Of a stretch of DNA of 64,000 bases, positions 9,259 to 17,580 are shown piece after piece. Location of the stretch: contig CAJXHI010000005.1 of the NCBI GenBank assembly GCA_913051655.1, positions 1 through 64,000 on the forward strand, written 5' to 3'. How positions within the stretch are numbered: position 1 is the first letter of the stretch; the number at the start of each line of letters is the position of its first letter. The notes under the pieces were generated by a model. The model was not told the origin of the DNA, ran no database searches, and saw only the letters and a program-made list of their open reading frames with translations. Made by a program: the position numbers and the translations under genes. This DNA comes from an uncultured Alphaproteobacteria bacterium. GTDB taxonomy: Bacteria > Pseudomonadota > Alphaproteobacteria > Rhodobacterales > Rhodobacteraceae.

Positions 9259-9687
9259 TCACCAATGGCCTATGTTTCGCATAGACAGCCATGGCTCAGC
9301 TGGTTCGAGAGATCCACCCTTCTGCAAAAGCTCAATCGACACATTATCGGGTGAGCGAACAAAGGCCATACGCCCATCGCGTGGTGGACGGTTTATAGCC
9401 ACACCGCTATCAGCGAGATGCTGACACATATCATAAATGTTATCGACTTCATAAGCGATATGTCCAAAATGGCGACTGTCGCTTGGCAGCCCCTCATCTC
9501 CATCCCAATTGTAGGTCAACTCCAAAGGGCAGTCCTCTTTCTCATCGGCTGACAGAAATACTAAGGTAAATCGACCTTGTTCGCTTTCGTTCCGCCGTGT
9601 TTCTTTTAGGCCAAGCAATTTATAAAAGGCAATGGATGCTTCCAGATCTTTGACCCGAACCATTGTGTGAAGATAACGAAGCGCCAT
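9259..9687 (-). CDS. gloA: Lactoylglutathione lyase (glyoxalase I)
   Basis: A 142-residue vicinal-oxygen-chelate enzyme that converts the methylglyoxal-glutathione hemithioacetal into S-lactoylglutathione. The start motif LRYLHTMVRVKDLEASIAFY is typical. The four metal ligands are visible as H7, E56 (in LELTYNWD), H76 (in HFGHIAYEV) and E119 (in VSIELLQ), matching the short, Ni-type bacterial glyoxalase I. It is a single gene with no obvious operon partners. The 246 bases upstream up to thyX hold its promoter region but no recognised gene. Confidence 0.93.
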   Translation of the reverse strand: MALRYLHTMVRVKDLEASIAFYKLLGLKETRRNESEQGRFTLVFLSADEKEDCPLELTYNWDGDEGLPSDSRHFGHIAYEVDNIYDMCQHLADSGVAINRPPRDGRMAFVRSPDNVSIELLQKGGSLEPAEPWLSMRNIGHW

Positions 9688-9933
9688 TTTGTGTGTCTCC
9701 TTTGGAATTGAATAGGTCAGAGTAAGCCATGCAGGCCTTGACGTGTCAAACTACAAAACGTTCTTTCAAACGACAAAAGTCGATGCAATTTCTTTGTCTC
9801 TCCTAATAAATATATGACGATTGCAATAACGAAATTTTACCAATTCTTAAAGACCCTTTAGGAATGCTGCGGATTGCATGCACTGATCATCGATATATAG
9901 TGATGTGAAATAATAATTGAAAAGGATTCTCTC

Positions 9934-10842
9934 ATGCCCCTTTTGCCCGAGCAAGCCGCTGAAATCCAAAAACAACGCGGTCAGTCACAGGCAACTTTGC
10001 GTACGGTCAGTCTGGGCCTAGAAGATCATCTCTATACCGCCTATCCCATTCTTGATCATGGTTTTGTGCGTGTAATTGACTATATGGGGGATGACGCCGC
10101 GATTTGCCAAGCGGCACGTGTAAGTTATGGCAAGGGCACAAAATCAGTTCAAAATGATGAGGGTTTGATTCGCTACTTGATGCGCCACTGGCATTCGACG
10201 CCGTTTGAGATGTGTGAGATTAAATTGCACGTAAAACTTCCGGTTTTTGTCGCACGTCAGTGGATCCGCCACCGAACTGCGAATGTAAACGAATATTCCG
10301 CGCGCTACTCAATTCTTGATCGTGAGTTTTACATACCTGCGGAAGATGCATTAGCTGCCCAATCTCTTATTAATAATCAGGGACGGGGCGCCTCGCTCAG
10401 TGGAGAAGAGGCAGAGCGTGTGTTGCGCTATCTGCGCGATGATGCTGCGCGGTGTTATGATCATTATGAAGAAATGATTTCGGACGATGGCCAACAGGGA
10501 TTGGCACGAGAGTTGGCGCGTATGAACCTTCCGGCAAATATTTACACACAGTGGTATTGGAAAGTGGATCTGCACAATCTTCTTCACTTCTTGAGGCTGC
10601 GCGCGGACAGCCACGCCCAATATGAAATACGTATCTATGCGGACGAGATTTGTAAAATTGTCGCCGACTGGGTGCCTTTTGCCTATGCCGCTTTTGAAGA
10701 TTACCGGATGGGCGGCGCGATCCTATCATCAAAGGCAGTTACCTGTATTCGCCGCATGCTGGCTGGAGAAAGCGTCACCCAGGAAAGTTCAGGAATGAGC
10801 AAAGGCGAATGGCGCGAATTTGAGGCCGTTATTCGGGAATAG
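9934..10842 (+). CDS. thyX: Flavin-dependent thymidylate synthase
   Basis: A 302-residue ThyX, which makes dTMP from dUMP using methylenetetrahydrofolate with FAD/NADPH as reductant. The signature RHRX7S is present as RHR at residues 112-114 with serine at 122, and the flavin-binding [21 protein letters not shown] region follows at about 190-210. Length is typical for alphaproteobacteria. A Shine-Dalgarno AAAAGGA precedes the ATG. It is convergent with the DUF6476 gene, nine bases apart. No thyA is seen in the window. Confidence 0.95.
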   Translation: MPLLPEQAAEIQKQRGQSQATLRTVSLGLEDHLYTAYPILDHGFVRVIDYMGDDAAICQAARVSYGKGTKSVQNDEGLIRYLMRHWHSTPFEMCEIKLHVKLPVFVARQWIRHRTANVNEYSARYSILDREFYIPAEDALAAQSLINNQGRGASLSGEEAERVLRYLRDDAARCYDHYEEMISDDGQQGLARELARMNLPANIYTQWYWKVDLHNLLHFLRLRADSHAQYEIRIYADEICKIVADWVPFAYAAFEDYRMGGAILSSKAVTCIRRMLAGESVTQESSGMSKGEWREFEAVIRE

Positions 10843-10851
10843 CCGGTCGCT

Positions 10852-11157
10852 TCAGGGCTTTTTAACGTCGATAGTTTGGAAAATTACGCCGTTCAAGTCA
10901 TATAATAAAATCTGTTCTTCACTGGTGACAACGGCGTACCAATCTTTACTTTTCGTAAAGGCGAGGGGGCTGCTTCCATCATGCAGTGTAATGCTTTCTG
11001 GAAGCCCCAAAGGAACAGGTGCGGCTTGAAAGCGTATAAAAATCAGCGTAACCAATGTAATAATCCCGCCAATCATGGTCAGGGTAAGAATTGTGACCAA
11101 CCGTCGCAGAAAGGTCAGGTGCGGTGCGTTTCGGTCCGTTTGATCAAGGTGTGACAT
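10852..11157 (-). CDS. DUF6476 family single-pass membrane protein
   Basis: A 101-residue protein with one transmembrane helix at about residues 22-44 (VTILTLTMIGGIITLVTLIF) and a short extracytoplasmic domain containing DWYAVVTSEEQILLYD. This matches the small Rhodobacterales family DUF6476; the function is unknown. I start at 11157 because GGAA lies upstream at normal spacing; an upstream in-frame ATG would sit well inside rluD. The start codon overlaps the divergent rluD start by two bases (CATG). A second, GC-rich C-terminal copy of this family lies at 281-400. Confidence 0.85.
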   Translation of the reverse strand: MSHLDQTDRNAPHLTFLRRLVTILTLTMIGGIITLVTLIFIRFQAAPVPLGLPESITLHDGSSPLAFTKSKDWYAVVTSEEQILLYDLNGVIFQTIDVKKP

Positions 11158-12190
11158 GACACATTTCCAAGTCGAATTCATAATTGAGCACAATCCGCCC
11201 AACCGCCTTGATAAAGCGCTTTTTCGTGATGCACCAGAGGCAGCAGATCTTTCACGTACTCAATTGGCTCGTTTGATTGAGGCGGGTCAAGTACGCGTGA
11301 ACGGCGCGATCCAGACAAATATCAAAGCCAAAGTGACAGAAGGTGCTTTGGTAAATGTCATCTTTGAGTTTGCCAAAGAGATTAATGCAGAAGCCGAAAA
11401 CATACCGTTGTCAGTTGTTTATGAGGACAGTGACTTGATTGTGGTGGATAAGGTGGCGGGGATGGTGGTACATCCGGCACCTGGATCGCCTTCGGGTACA
11501 TTAGTAAATGCGCTTCTTTATCATTGTCGTGATACTCTTTCCGGGATTGGCGGCGAAAAACGCCCTGGCATCGTGCACCGCATTGATAAGGACACAAGCG
11601 GGCTTTTGGTGGTTGCCAAAAATGACAAGGCCCATCATGCCTTGGCAAAACAATTTGCGGATCATTCTGTGGAACGCCTGTATCAGGCGCTTTGCTACGG
11701 GGTGCCAGATACGACAGAACCAAGGTTGCGCGGTCTGCGCGGCGTGAGTTTTGAGTCCGGCGCTATTGTTAAGATCACGACCCAGCTGGCCCGCCATAAA
11801 ACCAATCGTCAACGTCAGGCAATCTTGTTTGAAGGAGGGCGACATGCGGTTACACGGGTGAAGGTTGAAGACAGGTTTGGTGCGCACGAGGCAGTTGCAC
11901 GAATTTCCTGTTGGCTTGAAACTGGACGCACGCATCAGATCCGTGCGCATCTGGCGCACATCGGCCACGGATTGATCGGTGATCCCGTCTACGGACGAGC
12001 GCGCAAGATTGCAAAATCCGCCTTTGAAGATGAAACATTTCGAGTGCTTTCAGGCTTTTCCCGCCAAGCTTTGCATGCTGCGGTTTTAGGTTTTGTGCAT
12101 CCTCGAACGGGGAACCAGCTGCGATTTGAAGCATGCATGCCCTACGATATGAGATTACTTATGAGTGCATTGCAGAATACAAATGTCTGA
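11156..12190 (+). CDS. rluD: 23S rRNA pseudouridine synthase RluD
   Basis: A 344-residue RluA/RluD-family enzyme that isomerises uridines in helix 69 of 23S rRNA. An S4 RNA-binding domain occupies about residues 15-80 (LSRTQLARLIEAGQVRVNG). The catalytic motif HRIDKDTSGLLV is at about 141-152, with the Asp of HRID as nucleophile, and the C-terminal ETGRTHQIRAHLAHIGH block is conserved. AAGG precedes the ATG by seven bases. It is followed by rpoH in the same direction, an arrangement I recall from many Rhodobacterales. Confidence 0.94.
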   Translation: MTHFQVEFIIEHNPPNRLDKALFRDAPEAADLSRTQLARLIEAGQVRVNGAIQTNIKAKVTEGALVNVIFEFAKEINAEAENIPLSVVYEDSDLIVVDKVAGMVVHPAPGSPSGTLVNALLYHCRDTLSGIGGEKRPGIVHRIDKDTSGLLVVAKNDKAHHALAKQFADHSVERLYQALCYGVPDTTEPRLRGLRGVSFESGAIVKITTQLARHKTNRQRQAILFEGGRHAVTRVKVEDRFGAHEAVARISCWLETGRTHQIRAHLAHIGHGLIGDPVYGRARKIAKSAFEDETFRVLSGFSRQALHAAVLGFVHPRTGNQLRFEACMPYDMRLLMSALQNTNV

Positions 12191-12296
12191 GTAGGTTTTC
12201 ACCAGACCAGAATTCATCATATCTTCACGCTATAACTTGAATTACTTTCTTGAATGTATAAATAATTATTATCGGATGAAACTCGAGGGGGATGAC

Positions 12297-13187
12297 ATGA
12301 GTAACTATGCGAACCTTCCAACGCCAAGTCCAGAAACTGGGTTAAGCAGATATATGCAGGAAATCCGTAAGTTTCCTATGCTTGAACCTGAAGAAGAATA
12401 TATGTTGGCAAAGCGCTGGGTCGAAGAACAGGACACAGAAGCGGCCCATAAAATGGTGACATCTCATCTGCGTCTCGCAGCAAAAATTGCTATGGGATAT
12501 CGGGGGTATGGTCTTCCGCAATCAGAAGTAATCTCAGAAGCCAACGTTGGCCTTATGAAGGCTGTAAAACGGTTTGACCCTGAAAAGGGCTTTCGATTGG
12601 CAACCTATGCCATGTGGTGGATCCGTGCGAGTATTCAGGAATATATCTTGCGTAGTTGGTCGCTTGTCAAAATGGGCACAACAAGTGCACAGAAAAAACT
12701 CTTCTTTAATTTACGAAAAGCGAAATCTCGTATTGGGGCTTTGGAAGACGGAGATATGCATCCCGACAAAGTCAAACAAATTGCGACTGATCTCGGGGTG
12801 AGCGAAGATGAAGTCGTAATGATGAATCGCCGACTTTCCGGGGGCGATGCTTCTTTGAACGCCATGGTTGGTTCTTCTGATGGCGAAAGCTTCATGGAAT
12901 GGCAGGACTGGCTCGAAGATACGGAGGCGGATCAAGCCGGAGATTACGAACACAGTGATGAGCTTGAAACGCGCAAAGCGCTTCTTCAGCAGGCGATGGT
13001 CGTTTTGAATAAGCGTGAACAGGACATTTTGAGTAAGCGCCGTCTGTCTGAAACGATAGTCACTCTCGAAGCGCTTAGCGAAGAATATAACGTAAGTCGT
13101 GAACGTATTCGGCAGATTGAGGTGCGCTCTTTCGAAAAACTACAAATGAAAATGCGCGAGCTGGCCTTCCAAAAGGGTCTTTTGTAG
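12297..13187 (+). CDS. rpoH: RNA polymerase sigma-32 factor (heat shock)
   Basis: A 296-residue sigma-70-family factor of the RpoH group, directing transcription of heat-shock genes. Region 2 contains NVGLMKAVKRFDPEKGFRLA and YAMWWIRASIQEYILRSWSL. The RpoH box is recognisable as KKLFFNLRKAKSRI. Region 4 shows the helix-turn-helix EALSEEYNVSRERIRQIEVRS. The start at 12297 follows GAGGGG at ideal spacing; an upstream in-frame TTG lacks a ribosome binding site. Rhodobacterales usually carry two RpoH proteins; which one this is cannot be settled here. Confidence 0.94.
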   Translation: MSNYANLPTPSPETGLSRYMQEIRKFPMLEPEEEYMLAKRWVEEQDTEAAHKMVTSHLRLAAKIAMGYRGYGLPQSEVISEANVGLMKAVKRFDPEKGFRLATYAMWWIRASIQEYILRSWSLVKMGTTSAQKKLFFNLRKAKSRIGALEDGDMHPDKVKQIATDLGVSEDEVVMMNRRLSGGDASLNAMVGSSDGESFMEWQDWLEDTEADQAGDYEHSDELETRKALLQQAMVVLNKREQDILSKRRLSETIVTLEALSEEYNVSRERIRQIEVRSFEKLQMKMRELAFQKGLL

Positions 13188-13511
13188 GTCGCTTGAGGCC
13201 CGCGCCTATCGTACTCATTGAGGTTGTAGTATGTGCCTACATTTGGCTGTTTAGGTCGTAAGATAAACCGGCGGTGTTTTTTACATGTCAGATTTTGCGG
13301 TTAAATGTTTTTGATTACGCACTCAATGATAATGTTATGCGTAATACGAGGCATAGGCCCAGATACTATTTCTTTGCACAGAACTGCTGTTATATTTGTC
13401 GTCCATTTCCTAGTCTATTCGCTTGCTTGGACGTCCACAATTATCCGTAAGCCACGAAATGGCGGTTTTGATTGCGGCGCTTGCGCGATCATTTCACGAT
13501 AACCAATAGCC
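13188..13511 (+). other. Intergenic stretch without a recognised gene
   Basis: These 324 bases between rpoH and the end of the phaZ pseudogene contain short open frames on the plus strand (for example 13305-13502), but none matches a family I know. It may be the worn-out remains of another gene, given the decay next door. Confidence 0.5.
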
Positions 13512-14148
13512 CTAATTATTTATGTCGATGAATTGCAGAAAGAAGCGGCGGATGTTATTGCGCCAGTAGCGACCGACAAAGATACCTTAGTGCCTTGCCT
13601 CTGGCTCCACATAAAGTGCTTTTTTCTCCTGCGAAAGTCCGCTATCGAGATCCAACGCCGCATCACGCTGATTGGATGCCAAATATCGTCTCGTCCGTCT
13701 TCGGCGATTTTGATAGCGACATCTGTGATTTTAAAAACCCTATATGATTTCCTTATAAGGTAAATGTATTCTTTGCGATTTCGCACTTTATAAATAAACG
13801 ATCTACCGTTGAGAGGTAAAATTCGGCCATCATATCCATTATAGCGAGGTATTCATCATAAAAAGCGTTGTGTTTTTCGTGATCGGACGCCTTGCCTTGT
13901 TTGGTTTGGATAATTTGTTCGGAAAATGCGCGCAAGTAGTTTTCTCCATACGTGTTAATATTTGGAGCCACTCTCTGGATCGAGGTTTGCTCCAATTGTC
14001 CCATGCTCGACCTGTGACTAAAATTGTATGAACCGGTCGGATTGGCATCAGGGTCCACTTCCCTCCCCGCCCATGAGCGTGAGGCTAGTGGGATGAGCAT
14101 CAGGCTTGTCCATCGTAAGTACAGCTTTGGCTGACAATGTTAAGGCAC
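13512..14148 (-). pseudogene. phaZ: Intracellular PHB depolymerase, C-terminal half, decayed
   Basis: The minus strand, read from 14148 downward, encodes HPTSLTLMGGE, a one-base frameshift in a G-rich run, then EVDPDANPTGSYNF, KHNAFYDEYLAIMDMMAEFY and, after another break, DVAIKIAEDGRDDI. The final segment is YVEPEARH-stop-GIFVGRYWRNNIRRFF, ending with TAG at 13512-13514. This follows the C-terminal half of intracellular PhaZ (FYDEYNAVLDM, LLTVEGELDDI, HYGIFSGRRWR). In the family motif HYGIF the Tyr codon has become TAA. The N-terminal half is missing; homology ends at the phaC junction near 14148. Confidence 0.87.
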
Positions 14149-14149
14149 C

Positions 14150-15019
14150 GGCTGACTGACCGCGATTGACACGGCGTGCTCGACTGCGGGGTCCCACCTT
14201 GAAAATGTGATAGGTTATTGCATTAGCGGTACTGCACTTGCCCTGAAGCTTTCCCTGCTAAAGAAACGTGATAAAAATCCTGCATCCCAAGCGACTTCTT
14301 TTACGACGCCTACAGATTTTTTGCAAAAAGGGGATTCCGTCCTTTTTTGCAGAATGATCTTGTGAATGGCATTTAAAAAGAAGTCGAAGAGAAAGGTATC
14401 CTCAAAAGTTTTGTCATGACGCGCACATTTAACTTTTTGCGCTCAAACGATTTGATCTATACGCCTGCGATCAATAGCTACATGCTTGGTAATACGCCAG
14501 CTGCCTTTGATCTATTATACTGGAATGGTGATGTTACAAATCTACCGGTCGCCATGGCAGTACAGTATTTGCCCGGCCTGTGTCAAAGTGATCGCTTTGC
14601 CAATGACGACTTTCACCTATCTGATACCGCCGTGCGCTTTTCTGATGTGGACGTTCCTCTTTGTGCGATTGGTTGTGAAACGGATCACATTCTCCTGTGA
14701 AAGGATAGTTTTAGAGGCGTGCAAAAAATGGGAAGCACGTCAAAGTGCTTCATCATGGCGCAATCAGGACACATCATAGGTACTGTCAATCCACCCAGTA
14801 AAAAGAAATTTGGACTTTATACCAATACGAATTTAACTTTGTCTCCACAAGACTGGCTACAGCACGCAAAATTTGTTTCGGGCAGCTTGGAGCGCGTGGT
14901 TGGCAGGGCATTTCGGTGAGCAAAAACATTCAGAGCTTGTTGGGAGTAAGACATTCAAACCAATTTCTGATACGCTGGGAACCTATATGTGGATGCGCTC
15001 AGGTTTACAGAAAAAATAG
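14150..15019 (+). pseudogene. phaC: Class I PHB synthase, C-terminal part, decayed
   Basis: The plus strand begins mid-protein with AIDTACSTAGSHLENVIGYCISGTALAL, which contains the PHA synthase lipase-like box and its cysteine (GYCxxG). It then runs through a frameshift and a TAA into NFLRSNDLIYTPAINSYMLG, FDLLYWNGDVTNLP and VPLCAIGCETDHIL. Another frameshift leads to QSGHIIGTVNPPSKKKFG, and a last one to SAWLAGHFGEQ and LGTYMWM, ending at 15019. All signatures are those of class I PhaC. The N-terminal portion and its promoter are missing, and homology starts directly where phaZ homology ends. Confidence 0.92.
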
Positions 15020-15103
15020 ACTACAAAATAATTTGCTGTATTGCAGAAAAAAAGTGCGATGCCGCGATGCAGCATATAAGTACAAGTTAGTGGAAAATTT
15101 CTA

Positions 15104-15599
15104 ATGCCATCGCCAAAGAGTAGGATAAGTAGCATAGCGACGACCGAAGATAAGAACGTAATTTTCGAAGATTTCATGGGTATATTTCAAATGGACACAA
15201 CTGCAGTTGAAGCAGCGTTCAAAAATATTGCAAGCTTGAACGAAAAATTCGCAACTGTTTCTTTGCAGCTTTGCGCAAAAATGCCGATATTGCGAACAAA
15301 TGGACAGTTGATAGACTTTCCAAATTGGCGAAATCGCCAAAGCCAAAGCCAAAGCAGAGCCGGCTGATTACGTCAAGGCAGTCAATGATTTTGCTTCTTC
15401 GCAGGCCGAAGTTGTGGCTGAAAATATGTCTGCTTGCGCAAAGGTTGCCAAAAAAGCACAGATGAGTGCGGTAGAGTTATTCATGGCACCCGTCAAACAA
15501 GCCACAGAAGAAGCTAGCGGAGCTTTTAAAAAAGCGGCTAGCGAAGTTGGTAAAGTTGCGAAAAAAGCGACAGTCAAGCAATTATACTATGGAAGATGA
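15104..15599 (+). pseudogene. phaP: Phasin (PHB granule protein), frameshifted
   Basis: From ATG 15104 the frame gives a phasin N-terminus (MGIFQMDTTAVEAAFKNIAS). It then needs a shift to read NADIANKWTVDRLSKLAK, and another to read ADYVKAVNDFASSQAEVVAE and the alanine/lysine-rich tail through VELFMAPVKQATEEASGAFK, ending at 15599. In order these are the segments of alphaproteobacterial PhaP, which coats polyhydroxybutyrate granules. Two frameshifts prevent a full product. It lies between dead phaC and intact phaR, and a terminator follows at 15624. Confidence 0.85.
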
Positions 15600-15623
15600 C
15601 TTTGGCACGTAGACTGTTAACGA

Positions 15624-15652
15624 GTGGGCATTTGCTCACCCTTTTCTTTTTT
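15624..15652 (+). terminator. Rho-independent terminator after phaP
   Basis: Stem GTGGGC (15624-15629), loop ATTT, and GCTCAC (15634-15639) with one G-T pair, followed by CC and a T-rich run to 15652. It separates the dead phaC-phaP unit from phaR. Confidence 0.7.
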
Positions 15653-15702
15653 GCCGCAAGCGCGTAAACTATGCTGCAGCGCTGCATTTTAGGGAGGAAA
15701 CA

Positions 15703-16266
15703 GTGTCGTCAGAACAAAAGCCACTGCTTGTCAAACGCTATGCAAGCCGCCGTCTGTATAATACGGAAACAAGCGATTACGTGACGCTCGAAGATATTGC
15801 GGGATTTGTGTGCGACGGTCGTGATGTTCAAATCATTGATCTCAAATCGGGGGATGATCTAACTCGCCAGTATCTTTTGCAAATCATTGCAGATCATGAA
15901 AGCCGAGGAGATAATGTTCTTCCGGTGAATGTTTTGACGGACCTTGTCCGCTCTTACACTTCGCAGGCAACTAGCATGGTCCCAGAATTCTTATCTATGT
16001 CCTTTGATATGATGCGGGCGGGGCAGACGCAATTTTTACAAAATATGGAATCCATGAATCCGATTACCAAAATGCCCGGATTTGATGCAATAACGGCTCA
16101 GCAAGAGGCATTTTTTAAAGCCATGACAAATGGATTTAATACAAACACGACCACAGACATCAGCGAAGCAGCACTGCCTGAAACGGCCGCGCCTAAAGAT
16201 GATTTGTCGGAAATCAAATTACAACTGTCGGCTTTACAAGAACAACTGAGTAAGTTGGGAAAATAA
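15703..16266 (+). CDS. phaR: Polyhydroxyalkanoate synthesis repressor PhaR
   Basis: A 187-residue repressor of phasin and PHB genes that also binds PHB granules. The N-terminal DNA-binding domain (VKRYASRRLYNTETSDYVTL, then DIAGFVCDGRDVQIID) occupies about residues 8-70 and is fully conserved. The PHB accumulation regulatory region follows, with a helical C-terminal tail. The start is GTG at 15703, preceded by GGAGG at good spacing. The frame is intact although phaZ, phaC and phaP next to it are all dead, so it is either newly redundant or has other targets. Confidence 0.94.
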   Translation: MSSEQKPLLVKRYASRRLYNTETSDYVTLEDIAGFVCDGRDVQIIDLKSGDDLTRQYLLQIIADHESRGDNVLPVNVLTDLVRSYTSQATSMVPEFLSMSFDMMRAGQTQFLQNMESMNPITKMPGFDAITAQQEAFFKAMTNGFNTNTTTDISEAALPETAAPKDDLSEIKLQLSALQEQLSKLGK

Positions 16267-16271
16267 ACTAA

Positions 16272-17576
16272 TCAAAGGCCGAGACGGTCGCGCAGACTGT
16301 ACCAAGTCATTGCTAGAACTAAGAGCGGAAAACGCATCATTGGGCCGCCTGGAAAAGGGAGGTTTGGGAGACGGGCAAATGCGTCAAACCCTTTGTTATC
16401 GCCATTAATTGCCTTACTCATGAGCTTGCCTGACAAAATTGCCATGCCGACTCCGTGACCAGAATAGCCTGATGCGCTATAGATCGTTGGACTTAACTTC
16501 TTAAAATATGGCAGCCTGCGCATAGTTATGGCCAAGGTGCCGCCCCAGGCATAATCAATGCGGATACTTTTGAGGTGCGGAAAAATCTCAACCATGGGTT
16601 TGCGTACAGTGGCGGCGATATCTTTGGGAAAAGTGTAGCTATAATTTTCACCGCCCCCAAAAAGTAATCTGCCATCCTCTGATTTGCGAAAATAATTCAC
16701 CACGAATTTTGTATCTGCTACGGCGATATCTTCGCGCAACACGCGCGCACCTGCATCCCCGAGGGGTTCGGTCGCGACAATGAAATTATTGATAGGCATC
16801 ACCCGTCCTGCCACGGTAGCGTTCAACTTGCCTAAATATCCGTTACAGGCCAAGACAACGTTTTCGCATGTTACGCGTCCTGTGCTTGTCATGACCCGTG
16901 TATCCGAACCTTGGTCAACCGCGATGACTTCGCTGTTTTCATAAATTTTCACCCCTGCTGCCTCTGCAGCTTTTGCAAGCCCTAGAGCGAGGCGTAGGGG
17001 ATGGAGGTGAAAGGCCCCCCTATCAATGGCTCCCCCGTGATAAACAGGAGAGGGACAGATTGTTTCACCCTCTTCTTTGCCGAGCGGATGATATTGGGAA
17101 TACCCATAATTTTGGACAAGAAATTCCGCCTCTTCATGGATGTCGCGCATATCTTTCTCGTTAAACCCAAAATGCGCAATTCCGGGCTTTAGCGCACAGT
17201 CAATGCCGTGTTCTTTGATCAAAGAGACTGCTGTCGCCTTGGATTCTTCTGCTAATTCCCAAAGAAGTTTTGCGTATTCGTTACCCACCATTTTCTGTAA
17301 ATCGCGTTGGTTAAGACGTTGCCCGCTTCCCAGCTGACCCCCGTTTCGCCCAGAGGCGCCGAAGCCGATGCGTTGTGCGTCAAGGACGATCACGCTATGT
17401 CCCGTCTTAGCCAAGTGCAGTGCAGTTGAAAGCCCTGTAAACCCGGCCCCGATCACACAAACATCTGACCACTGATCACCGTTTAGGGCAGGGCAGGGTG
17501 CTAAGGGTTCACAGGTTGCGGCATACCAACTGTCAGGATATGTGCCCTTTGCATCATTTGTATAAAGAAGGTTCAT
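16272..17576 (-). CDS. FAD-dependent amine oxidoreductase (PuuB/OrdL-like)
   Basis: A 434-residue DAO-type flavoprotein. The dinucleotide-binding motif VCVIGAGFTGLSTALHLAKTG is at about residues 38-58, followed by GFGASGRNGGQLGSG, typical of gamma-glutamylputrescine oxidase (PuuB). The C-terminus carries the FAD motif YSGHGVGMAILSGKLM. The expected reaction is oxidation of a gamma-glutamylated amine to an aldehyde. It is the last gene of a minus-strand cluster: four bases downstream of a glutamine-synthetase-like ligase, which would make such a substrate. The exact amine is not determined. The frame is intact. Confidence 0.85.
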   Translation of the reverse strand: MNLLYTNDAKGTYPDSWYAATCEPLAPCPALNGDQWSDVCVIGAGFTGLSTALHLAKTGHSVIVLDAQRIGFGASGRNGGQLGSGQRLNQRDLQKMVGNEYAKLLWELAEESKATAVSLIKEHGIDCALKPGIAHFGFNEKDMRDIHEEAEFLVQNYGYSQYHPLGKEEGETICPSPVYHGGAIDRGAFHLHPLRLALGLAKAAEAAGVKIYENSEVIAVDQGSDTRVMTSTGRVTCENVVLACNGYLGKLNATVAGRVMPINNFIVATEPLGDAGARVLREDIAVADTKFVVNYFRKSEDGRLLFGGGENYSYTFPKDIAATVRKPMVEIFPHLKSIRIDYAWGGTLAITMRRLPYFKKLSPTIYSASGYSGHGVGMAILSGKLMSKAINGDNKGFDAFARLPNLPFPGGPMMRFPLLVLAMTWYSLRDRLGL

Positions 17577-17580
17577 TGGC

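Noticed and set aside
11156-11202. Upstream ATG for DUF6476 at 11202
   Set aside because: It would place 15 extra residues inside rluD coding sequence. The start at 11157 has a ribosome binding site and gives the family N-terminus.
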